A stretch of 49,472 bases of DNA from Helicobacter sp. (GCA_029264775.1 JARHYT010000087.1:1-49472); one strand, 5' to 3'; shown: positions 31,805 through 41,473, counted from the first letter of the stretch. A program made the numbers and translations. The notes: a model not told the origin generated them from the letters alone.

Positions 31805-31832
31805 AAATCCCCACAGAGATATGGAGTTTATT

Positions 31833-32168
31833 ATGGCAAACAATAAATATAGTTATTCTACTTCCGAAGATGAAGAATTTGTTTATGAGATAACCAATGA
31901 ACATTCAGTATTACAACCAAAATTGCAAGAAATAGTAATACTCAATGATGATTATACAAGTGTTGAATTTGTTATTACGCTGTTAATGCGTGTATTTAAT
32001 AAAAGTATGTCAGACGCACAAAGTATTACACAATTTGTGCATAATACAGGTGAAGGAAGTTGTGGCATATATCCATATGATGTTGCAGAACTAAAATATA
32101 CATTAGCAACCAACTTTATCAAAGATAGTGGTATGCCCCTAAGAATACTTTTAAGAGATATAAATTAG
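31833..32168 (+). CDS. clpS: ATP-dependent Clp protease adaptor ClpS
   Basis: N-end-rule adaptor that delivers substrates to ClpAP. The 111-residue protein has an acidic, flexible N-terminus and the ClpS core: VILNDDYTSVEFVITLLMRV, with the acidic pair and hydrophobic pocket residues, and then HNTGEGSCGIYPYDVAE. A longer frame begins at 31821, but its ATGGAG is the ribosome binding site of the ATG at 31833, which is chosen. clpA follows 9 nt downstream, the conserved pair. Confidence 0.93.
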   Translation: MANNKYSYSTSEDEEFVYEITNEHSVLQPKLQEIVILNDDYTSVEFVITLLMRVFNKSMSDAQSITQFVHNTGEGSCGIYPYDVAELKYTLATNFIKDSGMPLRILLRDIN

Positions 32169-32177
32169 GGGCGAAAT

Positions 32178-34463
32178 ATGGAGGAGCTTAACGAAAATCT
32201 TTCAAGCATTTTTCAAAAAACTTTAAATTTTGTTGAAGAGATGCACCATGATATTGTAACAATAGAACACGCTTTTTATGTGTTGTTAAATAATCCGTTA
32301 GGGAATCAACTTGTGAGTGCAACAGGTGTGAATACTCAAGATTTGTTGGATTCTCTTACAAAGTATTTAAATACATATATACCAAAAGGGCGTCTTCTAA
32401 AAGACTTAGAAGCACCACACCAAACACCAGCTTTTATGCGTGTTTTTGAACAAATGATAACACATGCAAAGAATGCAAATAAATCAAGTATAGGCGTGGG
32501 AGATTTCTTTGTTGCAATTATGCAAGAAAAGGAATGTCATTGTGCCAGATTGTTAAGGGCTAGGGGAGTTAATACAGAAGATGTTATGCGTGTGGTGGTA
32601 GATTTTGGTGAAGGTGAAAGTAACGAAAAAGACAAAACAAAAGACACTAATAGTCAATTAGAAAAATACGCAAAAAACCTTAATAAATATGCAATTGATG
32701 GTAAGATTGATCCTCTGATAGGAAGGGATAATGAAATTAGACAAATAGCTCAAGTTTTATGTCGTAGAAAAAAGAACAATCCAATTCTTGTTGGTGAAGC
32801 AGGTGTGGGAAAAAGTGCTATAGTTGAAGGTTTAGCATTAAAAATTGTAAGCGGAGATGTACCTAAAAAACTTATTAGTAGCGTAATTTATTCTGTAGAT
32901 GTTAGTTCTATTGTGGCAGGGACAAAGTATAGGGGCGAGTTTGAAACGCGTATAAAAAAGATTTTAGCCGAAGTGGAAAAAGATAAAAATATTATCATTT
33001 TCTTTGATGAAATACATATGATAGTTGGTGCTGGACAATCTCATAGCGGAAGTATGGATTTTTCAAACCTATTGAAACCTATGCTTGGCAATGGTAGTTT
33101 AAGATGTATTGGCGCAACAACTCTTAGTGACTATAAAACTTCATTTGATAAAGATAAAGCTTTAGCTAGAAGATTCACTCAAATAAAGATTGAAGAGCCA
33201 AGCCAAGAAGAATGCTTACAAATATTGCAAAAAATAGCCCCACTTTATGAAAACTTCCATAATGTAAAGTATGAAAGTGATGCTATAAGGGCATGTGTTA
33301 GTTTATCAAGCAAGTATATAACAGAAAAGCACTTACCAGACAAAGCAATAGATTTGATGGATGAGGCTGGAGCTAAAGCACAACTCAATGAGTATATAGT
33401 AAGTAACAATCTAAGTGGTGCAAGCAAAACTATAGAATCAAAGAAGCATTCTAAGGGTATGTATGAAAAGAATAATATTATAACTCAACATCATATAGAG
33501 ATATTAATGTCTGATATCACAAATATACCAAAGACTACAATAAATGCCAATGAGGGTATGTTGCTTAAGAATTTGGAATCTAATTTGAAAAAACGAATTT
33601 TTTCTCAAGATATTGCAATAGAAAAAATAGCAGAGAAGATAAAAATAAATAAAGCAGGATTGGGCGAGTTAAATCGTCCTATAGCAAGTTTTCTATTTAT
33701 AGGTCCATCCGGTGTTGGAAAGACGGAATTAAGCAAAGAATTGGCAAAGACATTAGGAATAAAGTTTGAGCGGATAGATATGAGTGAATATGCAGAATCT
33801 CATAGTATTAGCAAGCTTATAGGCTCTCCAGCCGGGTATGTGGGGTATGAAGATGGCGGATTATTAATAAATAAAATTAGAACAAATCCTCATTGTGTTT
33901 TGTTGCTTGATGAGTTAGAAAAAGCCCATAGCGATGTGTATAATATATTGTTGCAGATTATGGATTCTGCTACATTAACGGATAATCAAAATAATAAGGC
34001 AGATTTTAAAAATGTTATATTGATAATGACTAGTAATGCAGGGAGCAAAGAGGGTAATTCTGTTGGATTCTTTGATACAAGTAATAATAGGGCTGATAGG
34101 GCAGTAAAAGATACCTTTAGTCCTGAATTTAGGAGCAGACTTGATGCGATAATAACTTTTTCTCCACTTGGTGTTGGAGATATGCAAAAAATTGCAGAAA
34201 AATATATAATGGATTTAAACGAAACACTGAAAGAAAAAAATGTTTATATACATATTGCACCTAAAGCATCAAAGCTAATAGCACAAAGTTCGATAGAAAC
34301 AGCATTAGGTGCAAGAGAAATTAAAAAAATTATTGATAAAGCCATAAAGTTACCTTTAAGCAATGAGATACTATTTGGTGCTCTAAATAAAGGTGGTGAT
34401 GCACAAATAAGTGTGAAAAAAGGTGAGATTATACTAGAGGTTGTCAAAAATAAGGTACGATAA
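32178..34463 (+). CDS. clpA: ATP-dependent Clp protease ATP-binding subunit ClpA
   Basis: Hexameric unfoldase that feeds proteins to ClpP. It has the N-domain (1-140), a first AAA+ module with Walker A GEAGVGKS (206-213) and Walker [11 protein letters not shown], and a second with GPSGVGKT (509-516) and [17 protein letters not shown] in the second module stands where the IGF/IGL ClpP-docking loop is expected. There is no ClpB-like middle coiled coil. At 761 residues it is typical. It is coupled to clpS. Confidence 0.96.
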   Translation: MEELNENLSSIFQKTLNFVEEMHHDIVTIEHAFYVLLNNPLGNQLVSATGVNTQDLLDSLTKYLNTYIPKGRLLKDLEAPHQTPAFMRVFEQMITHAKNANKSSIGVGDFFVAIMQEKECHCARLLRARGVNTEDVMRVVVDFGEGESNEKDKTKDTNSQLEKYAKNLNKYAIDGKIDPLIGRDNEIRQIAQVLCRRKKNNPILVGEAGVGKSAIVEGLALKIVSGDVPKKLISSVIYSVDVSSIVAGTKYRGEFETRIKKILAEVEKDKNIIIFFDEIHMIVGAGQSHSGSMDFSNLLKPMLGNGSLRCIGATTLSDYKTSFDKDKALARRFTQIKIEEPSQEECLQILQKIAPLYENFHNVKYESDAIRACVSLSSKYITEKHLPDKAIDLMDEAGAKAQLNEYIVSNNLSGASKTIESKKHSKGMYEKNNIITQHHIEILMSDITNIPKTTINANEGMLLKNLESNLKKRIFSQDIAIEKIAEKIKINKAGLGELNRPIASFLFIGPSGVGKTELSKELAKTLGIKFERIDMSEYAESHSISKLIGSPAGYVGYEDGGLLINKIRTNPHCVLLLDELEKAHSDVYNILLQIMDSATLTDNQNNKADFKNVILIMTSNAGSKEGNSVGFFDTSNNRADRAVKDTFSPEFRSRLDAIITFSPLGVGDMQKIAEKYIMDLNETLKEKNVYIHIAPKASKLIAQSSIETALGAREIKKIIDKAIKLPLSNEILFGALNKGGDAQISVKKGEIILEVVKNKVR

Positions 34464-35156
34464 ATATAGTTTAGTGTGCTTTCATATGTGTTTTTGGCTT
34501 GTATGATGTTTTATAGCAAAACCACGCTATTTTAATAATTGCCTTGTTGATTTTTTTGCTATTTAATGTAATATTATAATTCATAATGCAAATATAGTTA
34601 GTTATATTTGTGTTAATATAGACAATAATAAATAAAATTGTATTTTTGTTTTATTTGATTGCATATTGAATTGTTGTTACAATAAAAGATATTATTTAAT
34701 ACAGAATCTGCAATTTGCTTACTTTTAAATGCACATTTTTCCTGCTATTCTAATAATATTCTTGCTGAATATTTGTTGATATTATTTTATAACAAGGTAG
34801 TAATATATTACACATTTATTTTTTCACTATCTTACTAAATGTTAAATAATGTATGTTTTATATTGACATTTTTTTGAATTGTATGGCGTTTATATATTAT
34901 ATCTTCATTAACTACAAAGTCGCTATCATTAGATTAAGCGATATATTGCCTATCCTTATCTGCTTGTGTTCTTATTGTTTTAAAACAACCTGTAGTAGTT
35001 TAAATGAAATAAGACTTATTTGAAAAAGTCAAATTTATTTTATACTAATTTTCTTATAAAATAACTTCCGATAGATTCGTAAAAGTTTGATACAATATGT
35101 TGCAATAATTTTTAACTAATTTTTCTAAATATACTTTATTTGTTTGAGGAGCAGCA
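34464..35156. other. 693-nt AT-rich gene desert after clpA
   Basis: No intact gene was found. A weak hairpin with T-run (ATAGC/GCTAT, 34513-34533) may terminate clpA. On the minus strand, coding-like stretches without starts occur around 34690-34720 and 34860-35000 (e.g. GCFKTIRTQADKDRQYIA, stop, SNDSDFVVNEDIIYKR). They suggest a decayed gene of unknown identity. TTTGATACAAT at 35086-35096 is the probable promoter of the following orphan gene. Confidence 0.45.
35086..35096 (+). promoter_or_regulatory. Putative -10 promoter of the orphan 102-residue gene
   Basis: TTTGATACAAT, nearly identical to the clpS element, 60 nt before the start codon. Confidence 0.45.
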
Positions 35157-35465
35157 ATGTATAACCAAGTTCAATGGGAAAAATCAGGAATAACACCGAG
35201 CGGAAATGTTTATCATTATTATCCAAGAGACGATGATTTATTTAAAGGAGAAGTTGTGAGAAAAGGTGGAATGATTGTTGAGATCTATGAAAATGGAAAA
35301 CTTATAGGAAAAAGGCAAACAAGAAGTCAAGGCACAAAATGGATTTCCCCTATTTTCTCATATCTTAAAACAATGACAACAAATGGAGTCAAGTTTGAAA
35401 AATGCTATAAAAATTGTTATTTATATGCTTACCCAATAGGATATGAAAGTGAGGTAGGGTTATGA
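35157..35465 (+). CDS. Orphan 102-residue protein of unknown function
   Basis: A strong GAGGAG ribosome binding site 6 nt before the ATG and a promoter-like sequence support a real gene. The protein is soluble, Lys/Tyr-rich, without signal peptide, and contains a repeated-strand look (VVRKGGMIVEIYENGKLIGK). Two cysteines lie near the end (KCYKNCYLYAYP). I do not recognise a family. It stands alone between a gene desert and rpmE. Its middle resembles toxin-antitoxin or morn-type beta strands only vaguely, so no function is offered. Confidence 0.65.
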   Translation: MYNQVQWEKSGITPSGNVYHYYPRDDDLFKGEVVRKGGMIVEIYENGKLIGKRQTRSQGTKWISPIFSYLKTMTTNGVKFEKCYKNCYLYAYPIGYESEVGL

Positions 35466-35493
35466 TTATATAAGCTATATTTAAGAATAAAAA

Positions 35494-35502
35494 TGTTAGA
35501 AT
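35494..35502 (+). promoter_or_regulatory. Extended -10 promoter of rpmE
   Basis: TGTTAGAAT, 33 nt before rpmE and upstream of its TTTGGAG ribosome binding site; it matches the element before the DUF1882-like gene. Confidence 0.5.
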
Positions 35503-35534
35503 GCGAGCTTTTACTTTAAATTTGGAGATAGATT

Positions 35535-35735
35535 ATGAAGAAAGATATTCATCCTAAATATGTACCATGTAAGGTAACATGTGTAACTAGTGGAAAGGAG
35601 ATTGAGGTTCTTAGCACAAAGCCTGAATTAAGGATTGATATTTCTGGATTCTGCCATCCTTTTTATACAGGCAGTGATAAGATAGCTGATACTACTGGTA
35701 GAGTTGAAAGGTTTAGAAAGAAATATAACCGCTAG
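35535..35735 (+). CDS. rpmE: 50S ribosomal protein L31, zinc-binding type
   Basis: A 66-residue ribosomal protein with the conserved start [16 protein letters not shown] and the later [10 protein letters not shown]12, C16 and the Cys of GFCHPF are the zinc-ligand set of the C+ form. The C-terminus [12 protein letters not shown] is typical. rsmI follows, as in H. pylori. Confidence 0.97.
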   Translation: MKKDIHPKYVPCKVTCVTSGKEIEVLSTKPELRIDISGFCHPFYTGSDKIADTTGRVERFRKKYNR

Positions 35736-35825
35736 TTTTATAGAATTATCTCAGTTTTTTAGTAGAAAATAGACAATGGGATTAGCTGTTAAGTATTTGT
35801 GTTGTGGGACTTGTTGAGGAAGTAA

Positions 35826-36692
35826 GTGTTATTTTTTGTTCCTACTCCATTAGGTAATTTGTCTGATATTTCTTTACATGTTTTAGATATTTTCAATAAA
35901 TGTGATGTCTTTATATGTGAGGACACAAGAGTTACAAAAAGGTTGCTTGTATTGCTTGCCGGGAATAAAATTATACAAGACAATTTCCCCAATATAAATG
36001 TTAAAAATAAGAGATTCTATAGTTTTCATACACACAATCAAGCAGTTTTTTTATCCAATTTAACGCCTAATTTTTTTAATTGTGATGTAGTTTTTTGTAC
36101 TGATGCTGGTATGCCAAGCATAAGCGACCCGGGATCGCTATTGGTACGATACGCCCGTATAAACAATATAAAATATGAGATTGTTCTTGGTGGATGTGCC
36201 TTCAGCCATGCTTTTGTCTGTAGTGGATTGGAGGGTAGTTTTTGTTTTTTTGGGTTTTTCCCACATAAGCAGCACGACAGACAAAGATTTATAAAGCAAC
36301 TAGTTATGTATCATAAAGCTTTACATATAGTATTATATGAAAGCCCAAAACGACTTAAAGATACTTTGTCTGATATATCGCTTGTTTTGCCAAATGCTAA
36401 TGTGTATGTGTACAAGGAATTAACAAAACTTTATCAAGCAGAATATATTGGACGAGCAGATTCTGTATTAGGTGAATTACCAGATATAATCAAAGGTGAA
36501 TATTGCATAGTTATAGAAAAGGAATGTAGATTAGATTCTAGAAATGGTGAAGAATCTAGTGCAGTATTGTGCTTAACACAAGATGATATTATCAAGCTTG
36601 ATATGCCACTAAAGCAAAAAGCAAAGCTATTAACACAAATAAGCTCAAAAAGCACGAAAGAGTGGTACTCCATATTAATGCAAGAAAAATAA
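35826..36692 (+). CDS. rsmI: 16S rRNA (cytidine-1402-2'-O)-methyltransferase
   Basis: SAM-dependent methyltransferase acting on C1402 of 16S rRNA. The signature sequences are FVPTPLGNLSDISLHVLD, CEDTRVTKRLL, TDAGMPSISDPGSLLV and YESPKRLKDTL. At 288 residues it is normal. The start is GTG at 35826, preceded by GAGGAAGTAA; no ATG is available before the conserved N-terminus. The usual G-x-S-A segment is replaced by LGGCAFSHAFVCSGL, a moderate divergence. Confidence 0.93.
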   Translation: MLFFVPTPLGNLSDISLHVLDIFNKCDVFICEDTRVTKRLLVLLAGNKIIQDNFPNINVKNKRFYSFHTHNQAVFLSNLTPNFFNCDVVFCTDAGMPSISDPGSLLVRYARINNIKYEIVLGGCAFSHAFVCSGLEGSFCFFGFFPHKQHDRQRFIKQLVMYHKALHIVLYESPKRLKDTLSDISLVLPNANVYVYKELTKLYQAEYIGRADSVLGELPDIIKGEYCIVIEKECRLDSRNGEESSAVLCLTQDDIIKLDMPLKQKAKLLTQISSKSTKEWYSILMQEK

Positions 36693-36802
36693 ACATAGAA
36701 TTAAAAAATTTTGTATTAAAAATCTTGTTTTTATGGTGAATTAAGTTGTTTTTTTATACAATTTGGATAGTATTCTTAAATCTATATAAAGAAAGGAAAA
36801 TT

Positions 36803-37936
36803 ATGTTGAGTTTTAAAAACAAGGCATGCAATGCACAGCAAAAAGCCAAAAGTGAGGTATCTAAAGGCATGTTATTATCTAGTTTTCGTATCTTTGCATT
36901 AAGTGGGATTTTGATGTCTTATGCGTATGCTACTACGAGTAATGCAAATGAGTATATAGAGGCATCAATTGCGGAAATGTTTGATAATACAAGTAATTTT
37001 GAGTGTGAAGGTGGTAAAAGGAGTGCGGAATGCAGGGTTGATAGATATGAGATCAATGATGATATGGGGCTTGCATTGCGTAACTATAGATATACGGTTG
37101 ATTATCAAACATCAAGGGTGATAGAGAGAATCAGTAGCAATGTAGAGGTTGCGAGTAACTATGAGTATAGGGAGTTTTTGCCTAAGCATTTTGAATGTTC
37201 TGATTTTACACAAATTCACAATGATAAAAAGCAAATTAATGAACAGCTTGTTTGTTCTTTTAGTGGCGATTTATACAGGGTGTGGTTTAGACTTAGAGCA
37301 AAAGCCACTTCGCCTTTATTTTCAAATATAGATTCTATGGGGCTTATGAAAAAAAGCACAATAGTTTTAAATGTTTTAACAAAGGAACTTACAGGCTCTA
37401 TAGGTATGGATGAGAAAAGTGCACTTACTAGAGTTTTTAAGGATTTTGATGTTAATTTATATGGAATTGATGTTTATGTAACAAAGCCAAAACTCCCACA
37501 AAAAATTTATGAATATATGTTTGGGGATATTATTGATGATGAAAAAGGGGGGCATAACAGACTTAGCCAAATGTCAAAAACAGCCTATAACTCTGGAGTA
37601 GGTTATATTTATGGCAATATCATGGGATATGTTTGGGGTAATGATACAATAGATGATAGAACAAAACAAAGCCTAAATAATCTTTTTGTTGCATTGAGAG
37701 ATTCTGCTATGCTTGATTCAGATATTAGAAGTGTTTATATTAATATAGTGAATAGGACCAAAGATGGTTTTAATCTTGGTGATGTCGTGGCAACAATAAC
37801 AGATAAATCTGCTCTTAATGTAAATAATTTGGATAAGCATATGGCGGGCAAAGTACTTAATCTGTTTAGTGGAGATGTTTTAAATAGGTACAGAATAGAG
37901 GCTCAAGCGTTGAAATCTAAAAATCATGACTATTAA
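36803..37936 (+). CDS. Exported protein of unknown function with paired cysteines
   Basis: A 377-residue protein. The frame begins at 36746, but the ATG at 36803 after AAAGGAAAAT is the likely start. An unusually long basic N-region (about 25 residues) precedes a hydrophobic segment (FRIFALSGILMSYAYA) that looks like a signal sequence. Four cysteines (FECEGGKRSAEC, then HFECSDF and LVCSFSG) could form two disulfides in the periplasm. The rest is mixed and lacks membrane helices. An A5G6 tract at 37542-37552 inside the frame is the longest G run noticed in the window. No family is recognised. Confidence 0.65.
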   Translation: MLSFKNKACNAQQKAKSEVSKGMLLSSFRIFALSGILMSYAYATTSNANEYIEASIAEMFDNTSNFECEGGKRSAECRVDRYEINDDMGLALRNYRYTVDYQTSRVIERISSNVEVASNYEYREFLPKHFECSDFTQIHNDKKQINEQLVCSFSGDLYRVWFRLRAKATSPLFSNIDSMGLMKKSTIVLNVLTKELTGSIGMDEKSALTRVFKDFDVNLYGIDVYVTKPKLPQKIYEYMFGDIIDDEKGGHNRLSQMSKTAYNSGVGYIYGNIMGYVWGNDTIDDRTKQSLNNLFVALRDSAMLDSDIRSVYINIVNRTKDGFNLGDVVATITDKSALNVNNLDKHMAGKVLNLFSGDVLNRYRIEAQALKSKNHDY

Positions 37937-38472
37937 TTGAATCTATATTATTTTGGGAAATGTATAGATAAATTTAATATCAACTTGCTACTATTTGATT
38001 TATGGGTAAATAAGGATTCTATATCCTTAAGCCGTTTTTAGATTAATAGCTTAGAATTATTTATTAAACTCTAAGCATATTGTTGTTTAAATATATTTTA
38101 CTAATCTTATTTTTTGTTTTTCATATAATAAATATTTGTGTAATCAATTAAAAATGTTATCGTGAGGCTATTTTGCAACAACAAAATAAAAATATATATA
38201 AGGTTATGATATACCTCAAACCACAATGAAAAATCATGAAAATAAAGCCGTTTCATTAAAATAATTAATTATTGTTATAAAACATAGTTCTAAGATTATA
38301 AGAAAAGCTTAGAGTAATATAAATCTACTAGACTACATAGAGCGGTTATTCTGGTGTGTAAGTCATATTGTGATTGATATTTAAACGACAAATATAGCTA
38401 AAGCAAATGAATACCCTATTTGTATTTTTATTAAAAATAATTAGTTTATATTTTTTCTAAATATCATTTAAG
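37937..38472. other. 536-nt AT-rich gap between convergent genes
   Basis: No convincing gene on either strand. A 7-bp hairpin, TAAGGAT/ATCCTTA at 38021-38039, followed by AGCCGTTTTT may terminate the upstream exported-protein gene. An 18-codon frame starting TTG near 38173 is too weak to call. No tRNA-like or repeat structure was recognised. Confidence 0.5.
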
Positions 38473-39102
38473 CTAGAATGTATATGAATACATAAGTATA
38501 TATGTAATATTTGCATATACTTTATTTGATAATTCTATGCGATTGTATGGAATACGGACGATTCCATCAATTCTGCTTCTACCGCTATCAAAAACAAAAC
38601 CTAGTCCGCTATGGAATTGTCCTAGTAATTGCCCTTGTTTTCCTGATATATAATACTCTTTGTAGCCCATACTACTACCTATTAGAATGCCCATGCCAAA
38701 CTGCTCTGTCTGTACAAAATCCCAAATAATATCCATACCAACACCACTATAAAATCCGCGTTGATTATTATCAAAAATACCATGTAGTTTTAAGCCAAAT
38801 GTTTTATGGAAGAAATAACTATATCCTAGTATCGTGCTAGCATTTATTTTTATTGCATTTTCTTGTATATTATAGACAAAATTTGCACCTATACCAACAT
38901 TAACACCACTTTTTGTTTTTCTTATTTTCTCTGAAATGTCATACTCAAAAGAATCCTCACCAGCAAGCTCCAATTTTTCTACCTCATTGGTGTTTTGTGT
39001 TGGCAATGCAATATTTGTGCTATTTTCTTCACCATAAACATTACTAAATGAAAATACATAAATCACAAAAAAACACATAATAACATTTCTAATAAATGAC
39101 AT
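38473..39102 (-). CDS. Outer-membrane beta-barrel protein, small
   Basis: A 209-residue protein with a signal peptide (MSFIRNVIMCFFVIYVFSFS, then NVYG). A short Glu-rich region follows, then beta-strand-rich sequence alternating polar and hydrophobic residues. It ends in the C-terminal signature YILMYSYTF with terminal Phe, required for BAM-mediated insertion. It resembles the small Helicobacter OMP families (GFYSGVGMDIIWDF, GFVFDSGRSRIDGIVRIP). The start at 39102 follows TTGGAG; a TTG four codons earlier is less likely. It is transcribed divergently from the TauE-ZnuB-like operon, from which it is separated by operator-like repeats. Confidence 0.8.
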   Translation of the reverse strand: MSFIRNVIMCFFVIYVFSFSNVYGEENSTNIALPTQNTNEVEKLELAGEDSFEYDISEKIRKTKSGVNVGIGANFVYNIQENAIKINASTILGYSYFFHKTFGLKLHGIFDNNQRGFYSGVGMDIIWDFVQTEQFGMGILIGSSMGYKEYYISGKQGQLLGQFHSGLGFVFDSGRSRIDGIVRIPYNRIELSNKVYANITYILMYSYTF

Positions 39103-39189
39103 ACGACACTCCAAGGCTAAGATAGTGATAATTGATTGTTAAGAAATCTTATATTATAATAATAGTATAATAGCATTCTATAATTACTC

Positions 39190-39239
39190 TTGCTTAAATT
39201 AAGCAAAATAGATTCCAAATAGACATTTAAGGTCTATTT
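39190..39239. promoter_or_regulatory. Two operator-like dyads between the OMP and TauE-ZnuB-like genes
   Basis: TTGCTTA-AAT-TAAGCAA is a perfect 7-3-7 dyad at 39190-39206. Eleven bases on there is a second, AAATAGAC-7-GTCTATTT, at 39217-39239. They lie in the 172-nt divergent intergenic region and could bind a dimeric regulator, possibly metal-responsive given the downstream genes. The second could also be an mRNA hairpin. Confidence 0.45.
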
Positions 39240-39274
39240 ATACTAAATTATCATCGATAAATGGTGGGGTAACC

Positions 39275-40192
39275 ATGAGTTTTGAAATATATATTCTATT
39301 TTTGTTTGCCACTTTGATGGCTTCTTTCTCGCATTGTATTGGAATGTGCGGAGGCATTGTAGTTGGTTTAAATATGAGAAAATTTGATAATTCTAAAATA
39401 TTACAGGCATTCGCAAATGTTTTATATTTTGTTGGTAGAATGTGTGGCTATATTATAATAGGGCTTTGTTTTACATTGATTGCTAAAAATTTTGGATTTA
39501 ATGAAACAGCAAGGGCTATTATCCTTATAGTTCTTGGTGTGTTGTTATTTTTGGTGGCATTCATTATTACATTTTATCCAAGATTATTAGGTAATGTCTC
39601 TCCAAGCGGCAATTACGCATGGTATAAGAATGCTTTTCAAAAAGCCATAAAATCACAAAGTATTTTTGCATTTTTTATTGTTGGTCTTCTCAATGGTTTT
39701 TTACCATGCCATTTAGTTTATATGGCTTCTATTAAGGCTGCTGATTCTTTGAATATTTGGCATTCAATACTTACAATGTTTATTTTTTCTATAGGTACTT
39801 TTGTGCCACTATTTCTTGTTGGAATCTTTAGCTCAAGTCTATTGCAATCATCGCTTAGAAAAATTTTTTTATGGATTGCATTTGTAATTATGAGTTATTT
39901 TGCATTTAATAACATTTATAATGGTATAAATATGCTTAGTAATTCTCAAGATTCAATGCAACACCATATGGATCATAGTATGCATATGATGAACATTGAA
40001 TCTAAAGATATGCCAAGTAAAATTCATATTGATAACCAGCATCATAAGAATATGCAAATTGATTCGAATCATATGATGCTAGATAAGAGTACACAAGAAT
40101 ATCATATGAAACATGAAACAATACCGACAAATTCAAAAAATAGCCATAGCTTACACAATCATGGCACACATGAACATCATATTGCTGAATAG
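39275..40192 (+). CDS. TauE/SafE-like (DsbD-related) membrane protein with His/Met-rich tail
   Basis: A 305-residue protein with six membrane helices in the first 225 residues and the family cysteine motifs SHCIGMCGG and GFLPCHLVY, as in the DsbD_2/'sulfite exporter' family. That family includes proteins linked to metal and cytochrome oxidase assembly. The last 80 residues hold about 16 His and 10 Met (e.g. QHHMDHSMHMM, SLHNHGTHEHH), a clear metal-binding tail. The tail and the neighbouring ZnuB-like permease suggest handling of zinc, copper or nickel rather than sulfite. The weak GGTGGGG upstream serves as ribosome binding site. The next gene starts 9 nt after the stop. Confidence 0.82.
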   Translation: MSFEIYILFLFATLMASFSHCIGMCGGIVVGLNMRKFDNSKILQAFANVLYFVGRMCGYIIIGLCFTLIAKNFGFNETARAIILIVLGVLLFLVAFIITFYPRLLGNVSPSGNYAWYKNAFQKAIKSQSIFAFFIVGLLNGFLPCHLVYMASIKAADSLNIWHSILTMFIFSIGTFVPLFLVGIFSSSLLQSSLRKIFLWIAFVIMSYFAFNNIYNGINMLSNSQDSMQHHMDHSMHMMNIESKDMPSKIHIDNQHHKNMQIDSNHMMLDKSTQEYHMKHETIPTNSKNSHSLHNHGTHEHHIAE

Positions 40193-40201
40193 GAATGTAA
40201 A

Positions 40202-41041
40202 TTGAACGCCGTAGAATCTTTTTTTGATGCTATCATACAAAACCCTTTTTTACATAATGCGTTGTTTGCAATATTGCTTATTGGGATTACATCTGGCATT
40301 ATAGGTTCTTTGCTTGTGTCAAATAGAATAGTGTTTGTTGGCGGTGGTGTTGCACATTGTGCTTATGGTGGTATTGGAATTGCTATATTTTTTGGGTTTT
40401 CTGTTTTACTTGGTTCTAGTATAAGTGCAATATTGGTAGCATTTTTACTTGCATTTGTAAAAAAGAATTTTGAAAGCCATATTGATACTTTCAGTGCTAT
40501 TTTGTGGGCTTTTGGTATGTCTATTGGAGTGGTATTTATAAATATTTCTTCTAATTCTAATATTGATATGGAATCTTATTTATTTGGTTCATTAATTAGC
40601 GTAGATATGCAGTCTCTTGTGTTTATGAGTATTTTTGATATAATGTTAATAATCTTCATATGTGTTTATTACAGGGAGGTTTTAAATATAAGCTATGATT
40701 ATGAGTTTTGCAAGCTCAAGGGTATTAATACTAATTTATTTATGAATATAATATTTGTGTTTATTGCTATAGGTGTTATTTTTAGCATGCAAGTATCCGG
40801 GTTGATTCTTGTTTTAGCTATGCTTTCTATACCTGCTTATATAGCTAATATTTTTACAAAAACACTTAAAGCACAAATGGTTGTTGCGGGTTTATTTTCA
40901 TTTATGTTTATGATAGTAGGGTTATTTTTAGCATTTACATATAATATTTTACCCGGAGCAGCTATTACATTTGTTGGCACAATTTGCATTATTGTCATAC
41001 ATATGTTTAGATTTATAATAAACACAATAAGGAATATATGA
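40202..41041 (+). CDS. ZnuB-like ABC-3 family metal transporter permease
   Basis: A 279-residue integral membrane protein with eight or nine helices and ABC-3 signatures: SNRIVFVGGGVAHCAYGGIG near the N-terminus and MQVSGLILVLAMLSIPA in the second half. This family imports Zn, Mn or Fe with an ATPase and a binding protein, but neither gene is adjacent. The start is TTG at 40202 after AGGAATGTAAA. It follows the His-rich protein by 9 nt and overlaps the next gene by 4 nt, so the three are one operon. Metal specificity is inferred from context. Confidence 0.87.
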   Translation: MNAVESFFDAIIQNPFLHNALFAILLIGITSGIIGSLLVSNRIVFVGGGVAHCAYGGIGIAIFFGFSVLLGSSISAILVAFLLAFVKKNFESHIDTFSAILWAFGMSIGVVFINISSNSNIDMESYLFGSLISVDMQSLVFMSIFDIMLIIFICVYYREVLNISYDYEFCKLKGINTNLFMNIIFVFIAIGVIFSMQVSGLILVLAMLSIPAYIANIFTKTLKAQMVVAGLFSFMFMIVGLFLAFTYNILPGAAITFVGTICIIVIHMFRFIINTIRNI

Positions 41042-41313
41042 TGGATAACACTCAAAATAACAATGAAAGCGTAAGAGACTTAGACTCCCAACTAGAGAGT
41101 ATTAGGAATGAAATGCTAAGCATGAAACAAGAGCTTAACATATGCAAAAAGACAACTAAGAATGCTTTAAAACTATCCATTATTGTTGGTCTTGCATGTT
41201 TCTTTTTTGTAGCCTTGAATTTTAGCATACTTTTTACTGTTGCTGGTGGAGTTGCTGGAAATGAGAGAAAAATACAATCTATACAAGAACATAGTCTCCA
41301 TATAAGAAAGTGA
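41038..41313 (+). CDS. Small coiled-coil membrane protein of the ZnuB-like operon
   Basis: A 91-residue protein: N-terminal coiled coil (about residues 14-40, LDSQLESIRNEMLSMKQEL), one membrane helix (about 49-72) and a short tail. Its ATG overlaps the permease stop (ATGA), and a second ATG follows directly, so the start may be 41041. Translational coupling points to a joint role with the permease. The family is unknown. Confidence 0.7.
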   Translation: MMDNTQNNNESVRDLDSQLESIRNEMLSMKQELNICKKTTKNALKLSIIVGLACFFFVALNFSILFTVAGGVAGNERKIQSIQEHSLHIRK

Positions 41314-41473
41314 AATTATAAATGTCAATGGTTTGTGGGTATAGCAACATAAAGTTATAAATATTTTATGATTGCTTAATTTTGTTTGTTATGTAATTTT
41401 ATTGTCTATTGTGCATGCCAGTTATTTAGGTATTAAAAACAATTTCTTAGCATACAAGCCATAACAATATCTG

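Larger units (their letters stand above)
31501..31832. other. Gap between the Ycf46-type gene and clpS
   Basis: AT-rich 332-nt region without a convincing gene. It contains a 14-bp-stem hairpin (31571-31600), a tandem 12-bp repeat CATTCTAACATT twice (31681-31704), and the clpS promoter TTTGATATAAT (31794-31804). A short minus-strand frame here (31603-31791) is judged spurious. Confidence 0.6.

Noticed and set aside
34464-35156. tRNA or CRISPR array in the gene desert
   Set aside because: No T-arm-like GTTCGA sequence, cloverleaf, or regularly spaced repeats were found.
37547-37552. G6 tract as an established phase-variation switch
   Set aside because: Six G residues is shorter than tracts that usually vary, and the frame is intact; kept only as a note.
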